The notes under the pieces are model-generated. The model ran no database searches. It was not told the origin of the DNA and was given only the letters and a program-made list of their open reading frames with translations. Below are positions 54,255-63,500 of a stretch of DNA of 64,000 bases, one piece after another. Made by a program: the position numbers and the translations under genes. Each line of letters starts with the position of its first letter. Position 1 is the stretch's first letter. Origin of the DNA: Nitrospira sp. (GTDB lineage: Bacteria > Nitrospirota > Nitrospiria > Nitrospirales > Nitrospiraceae); contig JBAOHZ010000009.1 in assembly GCA_037045225.1 (NCBI GenBank), positions 3,143,501 to 3,207,500 of the forward strand. The letters run 5' to 3'.

Positions 54255-55121
54255 TTACGTGCGCCCGCTCGAGAAGGTGTCGCACGTATTGGGATCGCCG
54301 GATTGGAGGCCGCGCCGTAACCAGGTCATTCGTTGCTCGGAAGATCCATGGGTCCAGCTTTCCGGTTGCACGTGGCCTTGCCCCATCTTTTGGAGGCGGT
54401 CATCGCCGATGGCCGCGGCGGCTCGTAGCCCCTCCTCGAAATCACCGGGTTCGATCAGGTTGCGGCTGTGTTGCGCATGGTACCCCCAGACCCCTGCAAA
54501 ACAATCGGCCTGTAATTCCATCCGCACCGACAGGGCATTACGCTCCGTGGCCGAGGCGCGTTGCTGCAGCCGGGTGACTTTGTCGGCGATGCCAAGCAGG
54601 TTCTGGACATGGTGGCCGATCTCATGTGCGATGACATAGGCCTGCGCGAAGTCGCCCGGCGCGCCGAGTCGCTGGGCCATCTCGTTGAAGAAGGAGAGGT
54701 CCAGGTAGACCTTGTGGTCGCCGGGGCAATAAAACGGCCCCACGGCGGATGAGGCGGTGCCGCAGGCAGAGCGCACGGCGCCGGTGAACAGCACCATCTG
54801 GGGATCTTCATACGTGCCGCCCAATCGGGGGAGCAGGACCCGCCAGGTGTCTTCGGTATCGGCTAGGACCACGGAGGCAAATTTACCGAGGCCGTCGTGA
54901 GGTGGCCCTGTCGGCCCCTGGCCGTCCGGTGCCGATGGGGCGCTCATGTCCTGAACGCCGTTCAAGATATTCAACAACGTCAACGGGTTGGTTCCGGTCA
55001 GGAAGCTTACAGCTAGGACCAGGACGATGCCGCCTAGTCCCAGGCCCATGCCGGACTTGGCCGCCCCCATCCCGCGACGATCTTCGATGTTCTGGCTCTC
55101 GCGTTGACCTTCCCATCGCAT
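54255..55121 (-). CDS. neutral zinc metallopeptidase, YpfJ/KPN_02809 family
   Basis: 288 residues: N-terminal Arg/Glu-rich segment (MRWEGQRESQNIEDRRG), one transmembrane helix (about 28-45), then a periplasmic domain with YVIAHEIGHHVQNLLG as zinc site and ELQADCFAGVWG carrying the third ligand. AAGGAG eight bases before ATG 55121 sets the start. Likely one transcript with the FUN14 gene. Substrate unknown. Confidence 0.9.
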   Translation of the reverse strand: MRWEGQRESQNIEDRRGMGAAKSGMGLGLGGIVLVLAVSFLTGTNPLTLLNILNGVQDMSAPSAPDGQGPTGPPHDGLGKFASVVLADTEDTWRVLLPRLGGTYEDPQMVLFTGAVRSACGTASSAVGPFYCPGDHKVYLDLSFFNEMAQRLGAPGDFAQAYVIAHEIGHHVQNLLGIADKVTRLQQRASATERNALSVRMELQADCFAGVWGYHAQHSRNLIEPGDFEEGLRAAAAIGDDRLQKMGQGHVQPESWTHGSSEQRMTWLRRGLQSGDPNTCDTFSSGRT

Positions 55122-55323
55122 GGCAGGGCTCCTTGTTGAACATCCGGGTGTGTGATCGACCGACGAGGAGTGTGAGGGATCGGGCCGATGGAACCACATT
55201 TGGCGTCATGGAGCAAGCCTGGGGAGTCCCTAGCGCGTAGTACGCATCCATCGCGTGGCCTGTCCAAACCTGCGGCCTCTGTAATCACGGCCGGTGGATG
55301 GTGCAAGTTGATACAGTGCGTCG

Positions 55324-55362
55324 GCCTGTCCAAGAGGATCGACATAATCTGACTGGACAGGC
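55324..55362. promoter_or_regulatory. 9-bp inverted repeat, candidate operator
   Basis: GCCTGTCCA (55324-55332) and TGGACAGGC (55354-55362) are perfect arms around 21 bases in the divergent region upstream of the lipoprotein gene. A third half-site GGCCTGTCCA lies at 55257-55266. Spacing of two helical turns suits a dimeric repressor. Confidence 0.5.
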
Positions 55363-55389
55363 GGATGATGGCTTCGCTAGACTCATGCC

Positions 55390-55998
55390 ATGATCAACGT
55401 GATGCACCGGCCGGGATCGATCTGCGCGCCTGTTGTTCTCCTAGCACTGACGGGACTGATTGGTTTTTCCGGTTGCCAATCGTCGGGAACGCCTCTGCCG
55501 CCGACCTTGAAGCCAAGTCTCGCGTGGCCGGAATGTCCGAAGATCGGCGGGACGTATGAACTGCAGGGGGAACCGCTCCCCGGTACGATGAATTTTTACC
55601 GGAACCGGGATAACAAGCTCACCTTGAACGCCATGCTAGGCGTGGCGGTGCCGGCGGATCTCGCGCAGCAAGCAGTGCGGGTGGAGCTGGTGCACGAGGA
55701 CACGCTGGAGTTGGTCAATCGGTTTGACGGCGCGATCACGGCCCATCAACTGGACCTCCAGCCGGAGGATCGTGTTACCTGTGATCGTAACCAGATCCGC
55801 ATTCATCGGATTCGCTCGGAAGGTGGCGTGGCCGAAGAGCCTATCCGCAACATTTCCGACATTGCGCAGGAATTGACCTTGGAAGGGGATGGAAGTTTGC
55901 TGGTCAAGACCCGCATCATGAATCAGAGTAAATCCGCTTTCTTCAGCACACCGGTTCCTCATGAGGAATACTCCGCGCGCTTCAGGCGATTGGATTAG
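55390..55998 (+). CDS. lipoprotein, unknown
   Basis: 202 residues with a lipoprotein signal (VVLLALTGLIGFSGC; Cys29). The mature part carries Cys49 and Cys131, and no family is recognised; it is likely a beta-rich outer- or inner-membrane lipoprotein. ATG 55402 is an alternative start. Possibly controlled by the inverted repeat 28 bases upstream. Confidence 0.7.
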   Translation: MINVMHRPGSICAPVVLLALTGLIGFSGCQSSGTPLPPTLKPSLAWPECPKIGGTYELQGEPLPGTMNFYRNRDNKLTLNAMLGVAVPADLAQQAVRVELVHEDTLELVNRFDGAITAHQLDLQPEDRVTCDRNQIRIHRIRSEGGVAEEPIRNISDIAQELTLEGDGSLLVKTRIMNQSKSAFFSTPVPHEEYSARFRRLD

Positions 55999-56127
55999 AC
56001 GGGGAGCCTCGAGTGCTTCCGCATCGCCGGTTCTCCGGAACAGGCCTTCCTTCAACGTGTTCCACTGCATTACGACTGCGCCTGTGATCCGGCGACGGAT
56101 CGGGGTGAGGCGGAGCATGCCGTTCGC

Positions 56128-56715
56128 ATGATGGGTCACCGTGCCGGTCGCACGCTGGTGTTCAACAAGCCCTACAATGTATTGCCCTGTTTTACCGACC
56201 CGGATGGGCGTCCGACCTTGGGCGACTACATCGATGTGCCAGGCGTCTATGCGGCCGGGCGACTCGATCGAGACAGCGAAGGGCTCTTGCTGCTGACGTC
56301 CGACGGCCTGTTGGCCCATCGTATTACCGATCCAAGGCACCATCTTCCGAAAGTCTATCTTGTGCAAGTCGAACGTGTGCCCGATGCGGCGGCGATGGAG
56401 CATTTGCGGGCAGGTGTGGTGCTCGGCGGAGTCCGAACGAGGCCTGCAGAGGCGCGTCTCCTGCCGGAGTCGCCTCCGATCCCGGAGCGGTCTGTGCCGA
56501 TTCGGTTCCGCAAACATGTTCCCACCGCGTGGCTGGAACTCACCTTGCGCGAAGGTATAAATCGCCAAGTGCGACGGATGACGGCGGCGGTCGGCCATCC
56601 TACGTTGCGACTGGTGCGGGTTGCGATCGGCCCGATCATGTTGGGAGCCCTGTTGCCCGGTCAATGGCGGGACTTGACCAAGGATGAGGCGGCGGAGCTC
56701 TCTCGTGAGCGTTGA
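56128..56715 (+). CDS. pseudouridine synthase, RluE-like (RsuA family without S4 domain)
   Basis: 195 residues: TLVFNKPYNVLPCFTD, active-site GRLDRDSEGLLLLTSDG (Asp47), and LREGINRQVRRMTAAVGHPTLRLVRV. Lack of an S4 domain and the KPYNVL start match RluE, which modifies U2457 of 23S rRNA in E. coli. The preceding 129 bases hold no gene. Confidence 0.9.
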   Translation: MMGHRAGRTLVFNKPYNVLPCFTDPDGRPTLGDYIDVPGVYAAGRLDRDSEGLLLLTSDGLLAHRITDPRHHLPKVYLVQVERVPDAAAMEHLRAGVVLGGVRTRPAEARLLPESPPIPERSVPIRFRKHVPTAWLELTLREGINRQVRRMTAAVGHPTLRLVRVAIGPIMLGALLPGQWRDLTKDEAAELSRER

Positions 56716-56756
56716 AAACCGGACGCTTGTGGCCGTTGTGAGAGGAGGTGACGTGC

Positions 56757-57218
56757 ATGAAACGATCTGTTCGGATGATGTGTATGGTGTGTAGCGTGCT
56801 GCTGGGGCTCTACGCCCTCGTGTCCCCCGCTCAGGCTGATGACACGCTCAGAACCAAGCCGAGTCACTATTCGGTGGCTGAGACGATCAATCGGATCGAA
56901 CGGGCTGTGACCGAGAAAGGGATGAGATTGTTCGCTCGTATCAATCATGCGGATGAGGCGAAGCACGTTGGGTTGGAGATGCCACCGGCCGAGTTGCTGA
57001 TCTTCGGCAATCCCCTGGGTGGCACGGCGCTCATGTTGGCGGTGCCGACTGTGGCCATCGACTTGCCGATGAAAGCCCTGGCGTGGCAGGACCAAGCCGG
57101 TCGCGTGTGGCTGACGTACAATACACCCGCGCTCCTGCCGTTGCGGCATGGGTTATCGGCGGATCTGGCAGCCAGACTGGATCCGGTGGGGGCATTGCTG
57201 GAGCGAACGCTCGAATAA
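56757..57218 (+). CDS. exported DUF302 protein
   Basis: 153 residues: signal peptide (MMCMVCSVLLGLYALVSPAQA), then the DUF302 fold (YSVAETINRIERAVTEKGMRLFARINHADEAKHVGLEMPPAELLIFGNPLGG...LPMKALAWQD). AGGAGGT eight bases before ATG 56757 fixes the start. The family is common in periplasm of chemolithotrophs; function unknown. Confidence 0.85.
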   Translation: MKRSVRMMCMVCSVLLGLYALVSPAQADDTLRTKPSHYSVAETINRIERAVTEKGMRLFARINHADEAKHVGLEMPPAELLIFGNPLGGTALMLAVPTVAIDLPMKALAWQDQAGRVWLTYNTPALLPLRHGLSADLAARLDPVGALLERTLE

Positions 57219-57397
57219 TGCCGGCGTCATCACGCGGTGCGTTGGAAAACGCCATGAAGAGGATTAAGATGGGCGGCATGGCGGCTGCGGCATGCCGTTT
57301 CGCCCAGCTCCGTCAAACGATCGGATAGAAGCGGGTGAGGGGGACACGTGGGGTGGAGGTACCGTTGAATCGTGTGAGGCGAACGAAGAGAGCGACG

Positions 57398-57943
57398 ATG
57401 TGGTCACAGACAATGGCCGTGGGCCGGCTCGCCCTGTTGCTGGCGCTGTGTGAGACCGGCCTCGGGCCGGCGACGGCTGTGCTCGGTGCCAATCCGGATT
57501 CGCTGCCGGTGTCCGACATGCGGCATATTAAGAAATTCGTGGCGGTTGAAGTGCAGACCCAGGGTACCGCGGAGAAGCTCGGTATCAACGGGGCGGAGTT
57601 GACCGATGTCACGAGGGTGACGTTGCTCAATAAAGTGCCAGGGATTGCGCTCGAAGCGTCCGGTGGTCCTTCTTCAGATGCGCCCGAGCGACCCAACCAA
57701 CTCGGATTCTTTATCTGCGAGGTCTGGACCGTGGGCGAACAATATATTGCTGCCTATCATGTGGACTGCAATGCCGGATCCTATACGGCGCAAAAAACGC
57801 CCGGCAGCCTGTGGAATCAAGCGATTCTCGGCTATGGACCGAGGGACGAAGTCTCCGATGCGGTCCGAAAAGGCGTACGTGCGATGGTGGAGTTGTTCGC
57901 CAGTACCTTTGTCGGTGCCCGTATGGATACGGGGAGCCGCTAA
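57398..57943 (+). CDS. exported hypothetical protein
   Basis: 181 residues with a signal peptide (VGRLALLLALCETGLGPATA). Mature part has a beta-rich pattern (FVAVEVQTQGTAEKLGINGAELTDVTRVTLLNKVPG) and two Cys (FFICEVW, HVDCNAG). No family recognised. ATG 57398 just before the signal is preferred to a GTG at 57335. The 57219-57397 gap holds nothing I can support. Confidence 0.65.
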   Translation: MWSQTMAVGRLALLLALCETGLGPATAVLGANPDSLPVSDMRHIKKFVAVEVQTQGTAEKLGINGAELTDVTRVTLLNKVPGIALEASGGPSSDAPERPNQLGFFICEVWTVGEQYIAAYHVDCNAGSYTAQKTPGSLWNQAILGYGPRDEVSDAVRKGVRAMVELFASTFVGARMDTGSR

Positions 57944-58117
57944 GGACGCCTGTAATTCTTCCAGTCTTACGCCCTTCGACGCCGGGCTGTGCCCGTCTGC
58001 TGTCTCCATGTGTTACTGGTCCGCTGCTCTCCCCGCTGGACCTCCATCTTCCTTGCCCCAGCCGCCCTCCGACTGATCAGGTGTTCCCTGCTGAGCCTTT
58101 GAAGAATCCCTTTTTTC

Positions 58118-58145
58118 TTGTCTGCACTTGGCTGCGACATAGAAT
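58118..58145 (+). promoter_or_regulatory. candidate promoter of the hydroxylase/GH3 operon
   Basis: TTGTCT, 16 bases, TAGAAT. The predicted transcription start lies about 3 bases before ATG 58155, giving an almost leaderless transcript even though AGGGGG precedes the ATG. Confidence 0.45.
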
Positions 58146-58154
58146 AAGGGGGTT

Positions 58155-58637
58155 ATGGCTGATTCCGCTTCAGGTCCGCGCGCGTTTCACTCCTACGGTT
58201 GGTTGCTGCTTGGGTTGTTGCTCCTGTTCCTCTGTCGTGTCGTAGCCCAGCTGGTTCAATCCGTCTCACCCGTAGCCGTATTGCCATCATTTGAAACCTG
58301 GCAAAGTGGAGCGCTCCCGTATCCGCTGTTGGTGGCGTTTCAGGTGCTGATTCTGATGGCCTGCGCTCGAGTGGTCAGGAATGTGCTCTCCGGGACCGTC
58401 GTGCCGTCAGCCAAGAAGGCGCGGTGGTTTCTGGCCTTGGGGTGGGTCTACTTCATCGCGATGGGCATTCGGCTCGTCGTGGGACTGACCATCGCCTCGG
58501 AACACTTCTGGTTTGGTGCGACGCTGCCCACGCTGTTTCATCTGGTGCTGGCGTGTTTTCTACTCGTCTTGGGCTTCTTTCATACAACAAGTGATGCCGG
58601 TTCGTCTCCTTCTGCCGAGAGCGGTGCGCTGTGCTGA
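58155..58637 (+). CDS. four-helix membrane protein, first gene of the GH3 operon
   Basis: 160 residues with four hydrophobic helices (about 15-35, 58-74, 90-112, 122-142). Family not recognised. Its last seven bases overlap the hydroxylase gene, so the two are translationally coupled and probably work together in the membrane. Confidence 0.75.
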   Translation: MADSASGPRAFHSYGWLLLGLLLLFLCRVVAQLVQSVSPVAVLPSFETWQSGALPYPLLVAFQVLILMACARVVRNVLSGTVVPSAKKARWFLALGWVYFIAMGIRLVVGLTIASEHFWFGATLPTLFHLVLACFLLVLGFFHTTSDAGSSPSAESGALC

Positions 58638-59506
58638 CACTGCTTCGGTCTGCGGCCTACCCCGCCCTGTTACTGGCCTGCGTCGTCGGCAATCTGGCGC
58701 TGTTTCACATGGGCGCGGGCGTATTGGTCGCGACCTACGTGCCGGTTACGTGTGGGACCGTACTGATCATGGCGTTGGAGGGATGCTTGCCCTATCGACT
58801 GGACTGGCGGCCGTCGCGGGCTGAAGTCATTCAGGACTCGACCTTTCTCGCACTCGTGCATGTCGTGCTGCCGAAGGTCTTGGCGGCGACATCGGTGTTC
58901 GTGATCGTCGACGTTCTTAACGGACGGCGTTGGGGCGTCGCGTCCTGGTGGCCGCATGACTGGCCGGTTCCGGCGCAGACGGTATTGATGGTGCTGATCG
59001 TCGATGGCCTGCGGTATTGGTTGCATCGCTTCAGTCATGAGTGGCAGCCGCTTTGGCGTGTTCACGCGGTCCATCATGCTCCGCAGCGGCTCTATACCCT
59101 GAATGTGGGGCGATTTCATCCCATCGACAAGGGGCTCCAATTCCTGTTCGACGCCTTGCCGTTCATTGCGCTGGGCGTTCAGGAAGAGGTGCTGAGTCTG
59201 TACTTTGTCTGGTATGCCGTGAACGGGTTCTTTCAGCATTCCAATGTGGATGTGCGATTGGGGTGGCTGAATTATGTGGTCAGCGGGCCCGAGCTCCATC
59301 GCTGGCATCACTCGATGCGGAAGGAGGAATCCAATCACAACTACGGCAACCATTTGATTGTCTGGGATGTGGTTTTCGGATCCCGGTACTTGCCGACAGA
59401 TCGCGCCGTCGGCGCGCTAGGATTGATGAATCGGCGTTATCCGAGTGGTTTTGTGGATCAGATGGCGGCACCCTTTACCCCCGGTCTCGATAAGCAGACG
59501 GTGTGA
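58631..59506 (+). CDS. fatty acid hydroxylase / sterol desaturase superfamily membrane di-iron enzyme
   Basis: 291 residues, several membrane helices and the His clusters of the superfamily: HRFSH (about 131-135), HAVHH (145-149) and HRWHH (223-227), with HPID and NHNYG between or after them. It would hydroxylate or desaturate a lipid-like chain with O2. GTG start inside the previous gene; GTGA overlap with the GH3 gene. Confidence 0.92.
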   Translation: MLTLLRSAAYPALLLACVVGNLALFHMGAGVLVATYVPVTCGTVLIMALEGCLPYRLDWRPSRAEVIQDSTFLALVHVVLPKVLAATSVFVIVDVLNGRRWGVASWWPHDWPVPAQTVLMVLIVDGLRYWLHRFSHEWQPLWRVHAVHHAPQRLYTLNVGRFHPIDKGLQFLFDALPFIALGVQEEVLSLYFVWYAVNGFFQHSNVDVRLGWLNYVVSGPELHRWHHSMRKEESNHNYGNHLIVWDVVFGSRYLPTDRAVGALGLMNRRYPSGFVDQMAAPFTPGLDKQTV

Positions 59507-61143
59507 GCCTCCGGATGTTCAGATGGCTCCATGATCCCGCCCTGTCGCTGTCCCTGATGCTGACGAAATATCGAGACTGGAATCCTTTTATTGCCCAGAC
59601 GCATTGTCCGGAGCGGGCTCAGCAGGCGGTGTTGCGGGATATTCTCAGCCGTCAGGCCGGCACGGCTTTCGGGCAGACCCATCGGTTTGACACGTTGCGA
59701 ACGTATGAAGAGTTTGCTCGTGAAGTTCCGATCTGCACCTATGAAGATTTGCGATTTGCCATCGAGGCCCAGGAGAAAAATCGCGAGCTCCTGTTGACGT
59801 CCGACCCGCCGGTTCTGTTTAGCCAAACCAGCGGGACGACCGGCATGCCGAAACATATTCCGATTCTCAAGGAAACCGTGGACGCGATTCGCCGCTATCA
59901 GCGCCTGTTTGCGTATGCGCAATGGCAGGGAGTGCCAACCATCTATGACGGAAGTGTGCTGGTGATCAGCGGTCACACCATCGAGGGCTATTTGCCGGGT
60001 GGGACTCCATTCGGGTCGATGTCGGGGTTGATGTTCGACTGTCTGCCCGGGGCCATTCGGAGAAAAAGCCTGCTTCGAGGTGGGGGCTCGACTAGCTCGG
60101 ATTATCGGCAGCGCTATCTCAACATTGCCGTCCGAGCCTTGGCAGATCCTACACTTTCGGTACTGGCCACGCCCAATCCGTCGACGATCTTGAAGTTGTT
60201 GGCGGTGATCCGCTCGGAGTTCCCGACATTGCTGGAGATGTTGGCAGGTAGGTCACAGCCGGATGTGGACTCACTTTCCGAGTCCTGCCCGGTCAGTTCC
60301 GCGCGATTGTTGCAGCTCCAGGCCCTCGTCGCGAACGCGGGGGGACTGGATTGCGCGACGCTGTGGCCGAATTTGCAGGCCGTGGTGACATGGACGGGTG
60401 GAAATTGCTCGGTGTTGATTGCTGGGCTGCGCGCGTTGCTGCCGCCACGGACCAGGGTGATTGAGATGGGGTATCTCTCGAGCGAATGTTTGGGGACGGT
60501 GAATGTGGATGTCCTCAACAACCGCTGTGTGCCGACCTTGGATGAGAATTGTTTCGAGTTCGCGGAGGTTGAGGAGGAAGCGCCCGGCGCTAAGCCGATC
60601 TTGCTCCATCACCTGCAAACGGGCCGAAAATACGCCGTGCTGGTGACCACCAGGAACGGGCTCTACCGGTATGCGATGAATGACATCATTGAAGTGACGG
60701 GGTTTTTCAATCGAACCCCCACGATCCGCTTTCTCCAAAAAGGGAAGGGGGTTACGAATATCACAGGGGAGAAACTCTATGAGCATCAGGTCACTGAGGC
60801 GGTGGCGCAGGTTCTGAACGTACATGGGATGCGCTCGGAATTTTTTGTCATGCTGGCCGACGTCGAGGCGCTGCGCTACACGCTGTGCGTGGAACATGCT
60901 GCACTGCCGGTTGAGCTGGAGCGGCAGTTAGAAGAACGACTCTCGGCGATGAATATTGAGTTCAAGGCAAAACGGGCCAGCGGGCGACTGCAGCCGACTC
61001 GCGTGCTGCAGGTACGCCCGGGTACCGGGGATGCCTATCGGCAGCATTGCGTCAGTAAGGGGCAGCGGGAGGCGCAGTTCAAGCTGATTCGTCTGCAATA
61101 TGTCCATGAGTGCACGTTCGATTTTTGGCAGTATGGGAGCTGA
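59503..61143 (+). CDS. GH3-family acyl-adenylating, acyl-amido synthetase-like protein
   Basis: 546 residues of the ANL-like GH3 fold best known from plant hormone conjugation (acyl acid + amino acid, ATP). P-loop motif FSQTSGTTGMPKHIPI near 106, and the C-terminal YRYAMNDIIEVTGF and GEKLYEHQVTEAV motifs are intact. GTG start overlapping the hydroxylase stop. Next to a hydroxylase and a dipeptide-epimerase-like gene it may couple a hydroxylated acid with an amino acid. Substrates unknown. Confidence 0.9.
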   Translation: MSLRMFRWLHDPALSLSLMLTKYRDWNPFIAQTHCPERAQQAVLRDILSRQAGTAFGQTHRFDTLRTYEEFAREVPICTYEDLRFAIEAQEKNRELLLTSDPPVLFSQTSGTTGMPKHIPILKETVDAIRRYQRLFAYAQWQGVPTIYDGSVLVISGHTIEGYLPGGTPFGSMSGLMFDCLPGAIRRKSLLRGGGSTSSDYRQRYLNIAVRALADPTLSVLATPNPSTILKLLAVIRSEFPTLLEMLAGRSQPDVDSLSESCPVSSARLLQLQALVANAGGLDCATLWPNLQAVVTWTGGNCSVLIAGLRALLPPRTRVIEMGYLSSECLGTVNVDVLNNRCVPTLDENCFEFAEVEEEAPGAKPILLHHLQTGRKYAVLVTTRNGLYRYAMNDIIEVTGFFNRTPTIRFLQKGKGVTNITGEKLYEHQVTEAVAQVLNVHGMRSEFFVMLADVEALRYTLCVEHAALPVELERQLEERLSAMNIEFKAKRASGRLQPTRVLQVRPGTGDAYRQHCVSKGQREAQFKLIRLQYVHECTFDFWQYGS

Positions 61144-61150
61144 ATATAGG

Positions 61151-62245
61151 ATGCATGTGCGTAGCGTGACCATGACACCGTTGGAGATTCCCTTCCGGCA
61201 GGCGTTTACGCATGCCTCGGCCACACGGAGCAAAACTGAAGCGGTGTTGGTCCGTGCAGCGTCTGTTCGTGGGTTGGTCGGGATGGGGGAGGGATGCCCT
61301 CGGCATTACGTCACCGGAGAAACCATAGCCGGCGCGCAGGAGTTCTTTCGTGCCCATCAAGCTGAATGGATGACATGTTCGTCTGTCGAGGATTTGTGGG
61401 ATTGGGAAACCGCACACGCGGACCTGGTGGATCGAAACCCGGCGGCCTGGTGCGCCGTTGAGACGGCGTATCTTGATCTGTTGGGGCAAGAGTTTGAACA
61501 GCCGATTGAGGTACTGCTCGGCGGTACACCGTTGTCCGGACCGTTTCAATACTCGGCCGTGCTGGGCGGGGAGACGCTCGCCTCGTTCGAGAAGCAGTTG
61601 CATCAGTATCTTGCCGTAGGGTGTCTTGATTTCAAATTGAAGATTATGGGCGATCTGTCGGCTGATCGTGAGCGCGTGGCCGCGCTCAAGGCTGCCGGCA
61701 TACCGGGGCTCCGTGCGCGGCTCGATGCCAACAATCATTGGCATCGCGCGGATGAGGCCTGCGAGTATATTCACCGCTTAGAGGGTGCATTCGTTGCGCT
61801 GGAAGAGCCGTTGCAGGTCGGTGATTACGAGGGATGCCTGGCACTGTCTCGGCAATGTGGTGTGCCGATTATTCTGGACGAGAGTTTCGTACGGCTCGGT
61901 CAATTCTCGCTGATTCGCGACACGCCTGCCTCGTGGATCGTCAATATTCGCGTCTCGAAAATGGGTGGAATTCTGCGCGCCAGTGCCGTCGCGGCGCAGG
62001 CCAAGTCGCTCGGTATTCCGATCGTCGTCGGCGCACAAGTGGGGGAAACCAGCATTCTCACGAGGGCGGCGCTGACCGTTGCGGACCGGTATCGTGACAT
62101 CCTGCTGGCTCAGGAAGGCGCGTTTGGGACGCACTTGCTCGAGTATGATCTCTGCGACCCGCCGTTGATGTTTGGAAGAGGCGGGCGTCTTGCGATGGAC
62201 CGCTACTCCACCCGCCCTGGTCTTGGGTTATCGTTTGCGCAGTGA
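61151..62245 (+). CDS. enolase-superfamily enzyme, dipeptide epimerase-like (MLE subgroup)
   Basis: 364 residues with the complete MLE-type active site: Lys162 and Lys164 (DFKLKIMG), metal ligands Asp192 (LDANNHW), Glu218/219 (LEEPL) and Asp243 (ILDES), and Lys270 (VSKMGG). Dipeptide epimerases (L-Ala-D/L-Glu type) have this pattern; muconate cycloisomerases are the alternative. Seven bases after the GH3 gene. Last gene of the four-gene operon. Confidence 0.85.
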   Translation: MHVRSVTMTPLEIPFRQAFTHASATRSKTEAVLVRAASVRGLVGMGEGCPRHYVTGETIAGAQEFFRAHQAEWMTCSSVEDLWDWETAHADLVDRNPAAWCAVETAYLDLLGQEFEQPIEVLLGGTPLSGPFQYSAVLGGETLASFEKQLHQYLAVGCLDFKLKIMGDLSADRERVAALKAAGIPGLRARLDANNHWHRADEACEYIHRLEGAFVALEEPLQVGDYEGCLALSRQCGVPIILDESFVRLGQFSLIRDTPASWIVNIRVSKMGGILRASAVAAQAKSLGIPIVVGAQVGETSILTRAALTVADRYRDILLAQEGAFGTHLLEYDLCDPPLMFGRGGRLAMDRYSTRPGLGLSFAQ

Positions 62246-62308
62246 GCGGGAGGATGGTTTGCGTGGGCGCGTCTGGTTCGGCGCATATACGTAGTTTACC
62301 GTGCTTGA

Positions 62309-63337
62309 TTACAGGCTTTCCACATCCGCAATAATCGTGTGGAGTCCGCTCGATCCTGCCGGTTGTGGTCGAATGAGTTCGGCAATCTGAGGGTGCCCCT
62401 TACTATCGATGGCGCGAACCGCGACTTGGTATTTGCCACGTTTCGACGGGCGCCAGGTGTAGTTCCAAATGACCCAGGAGTAGGGCGACATCGGCGTTTC
62501 AATTTCGCAAGAATCCCAGGTTCTGCCTGCATCCAAGCTGATTTCAACCCGACTGATGGAGTTCGGCCCGCCGAAGGCGATCCCGCGGAATCGTTGTTCG
62601 GGGCCGCGTAGCGTCTGGTAGTGTCCGGGGGAATCGATCCGTGAAAATGTCTTGATCGTGGCGTCGTCGGTCCACCCTTTGCGTTGCCAATATCCGCGAT
62701 AATCCCCTGCATAGGCCTCGATTTCGACAATCCATTTCACGTTTTTGATGCCATAAAGACCCGGTACCAACAAGCGTAGTGGGAATCCGTGCTCTTTCGG
62801 TAGCTTCTCGCCGTTCATGAGAAATGCGAGCATCACATCGTCCTGCATGGCGCGTGAGAGGGGAATGCTGTCGTCGTACGCGTCCGCGCCGCGGAAGACG
62901 ATATCGCGAGTTGTGTCTTCATCAACCTCCGCGTCCTGCAAGAGTTTTTTGAGCGAAATCCCGCGCCAGCGTGCGTTTCCCAGGCTATCGCCTCCGGGCA
63001 AGGTATCGATACACATCAGGGTAGAGACTTGTTCGAAATTGTCGCGGTTTAACAGGTCCCGCCAGCCCAGGGAGAGTGATTTCTTCACTTCACCCTTCAG
63101 CGTGAGCCGCCATTCGTCCTGTCGAAGGTCGCGGGACACGTTAAAAGGGGAGTCAGAGTAGTTCACGACATAGAATTTTTTGTTTTCGGTGAAGTAATTG
63201 GTCTCGCGGGGGGGCATTGCGAACATCCGCCCAAATAAAGATCCCACTGCGTCGCATCCCCCCGTGAGGCTAGCGACAGCCGCAATTCCAGTGAGCTTTA
63301 GAAGATTTCGTCGTTTCATTGCGATCAAGTTTTTCAT
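62309..63337 (-). CDS. sulfite-oxidase-family molybdopterin protein, Tat and lipoprotein-type signal
   Basis: 342 residues. Signal with twin arginine (KRRNLLKLTG, Arg9-Arg10) followed by a lipobox LTGGC (Cys28). Molybdenum-ligand Cys109 in STLMCIDTLPGGDSLGNARWRG, the typical SUOX/YedY site, and a C-terminal Mo-co dimerisation-type Ig domain (about 245-342: GIAFGGPNSISRVEISLDAGRTW). It probably oxidises sulfite or a related small substrate in the periplasm; no cytochrome partner is adjacent. ATG 63319 is an alternative start. Confidence 0.85.
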   Translation of the reverse strand: MKNLIAMKRRNLLKLTGIAAVASLTGGCDAVGSLFGRMFAMPPRETNYFTENKKFYVVNYSDSPFNVSRDLRQDEWRLTLKGEVKKSLSLGWRDLLNRDNFEQVSTLMCIDTLPGGDSLGNARWRGISLKKLLQDAEVDEDTTRDIVFRGADAYDDSIPLSRAMQDDVMLAFLMNGEKLPKEHGFPLRLLVPGLYGIKNVKWIVEIEAYAGDYRGYWQRKGWTDDATIKTFSRIDSPGHYQTLRGPEQRFRGIAFGGPNSISRVEISLDAGRTWDSCEIETPMSPYSWVIWNYTWRPSKRGKYQVAVRAIDSKGHPQIAELIRPQPAGSSGLHTIIADVESL

Positions 63338-63500
63338 AAGAAATACTCTGCGATATTAAAAAAATCTTTGCAAGGCTTGACTCTGAAAACCCAGATTGGT
63401 ATAAGGATGCACGTTTGATCCAGCCTAGTGGCCGATGCGGTTGTAAGACCTGCGACGGATTCTCAGGAACCCCAGATCAAAAAAATAAGTTTCGGCCCTC

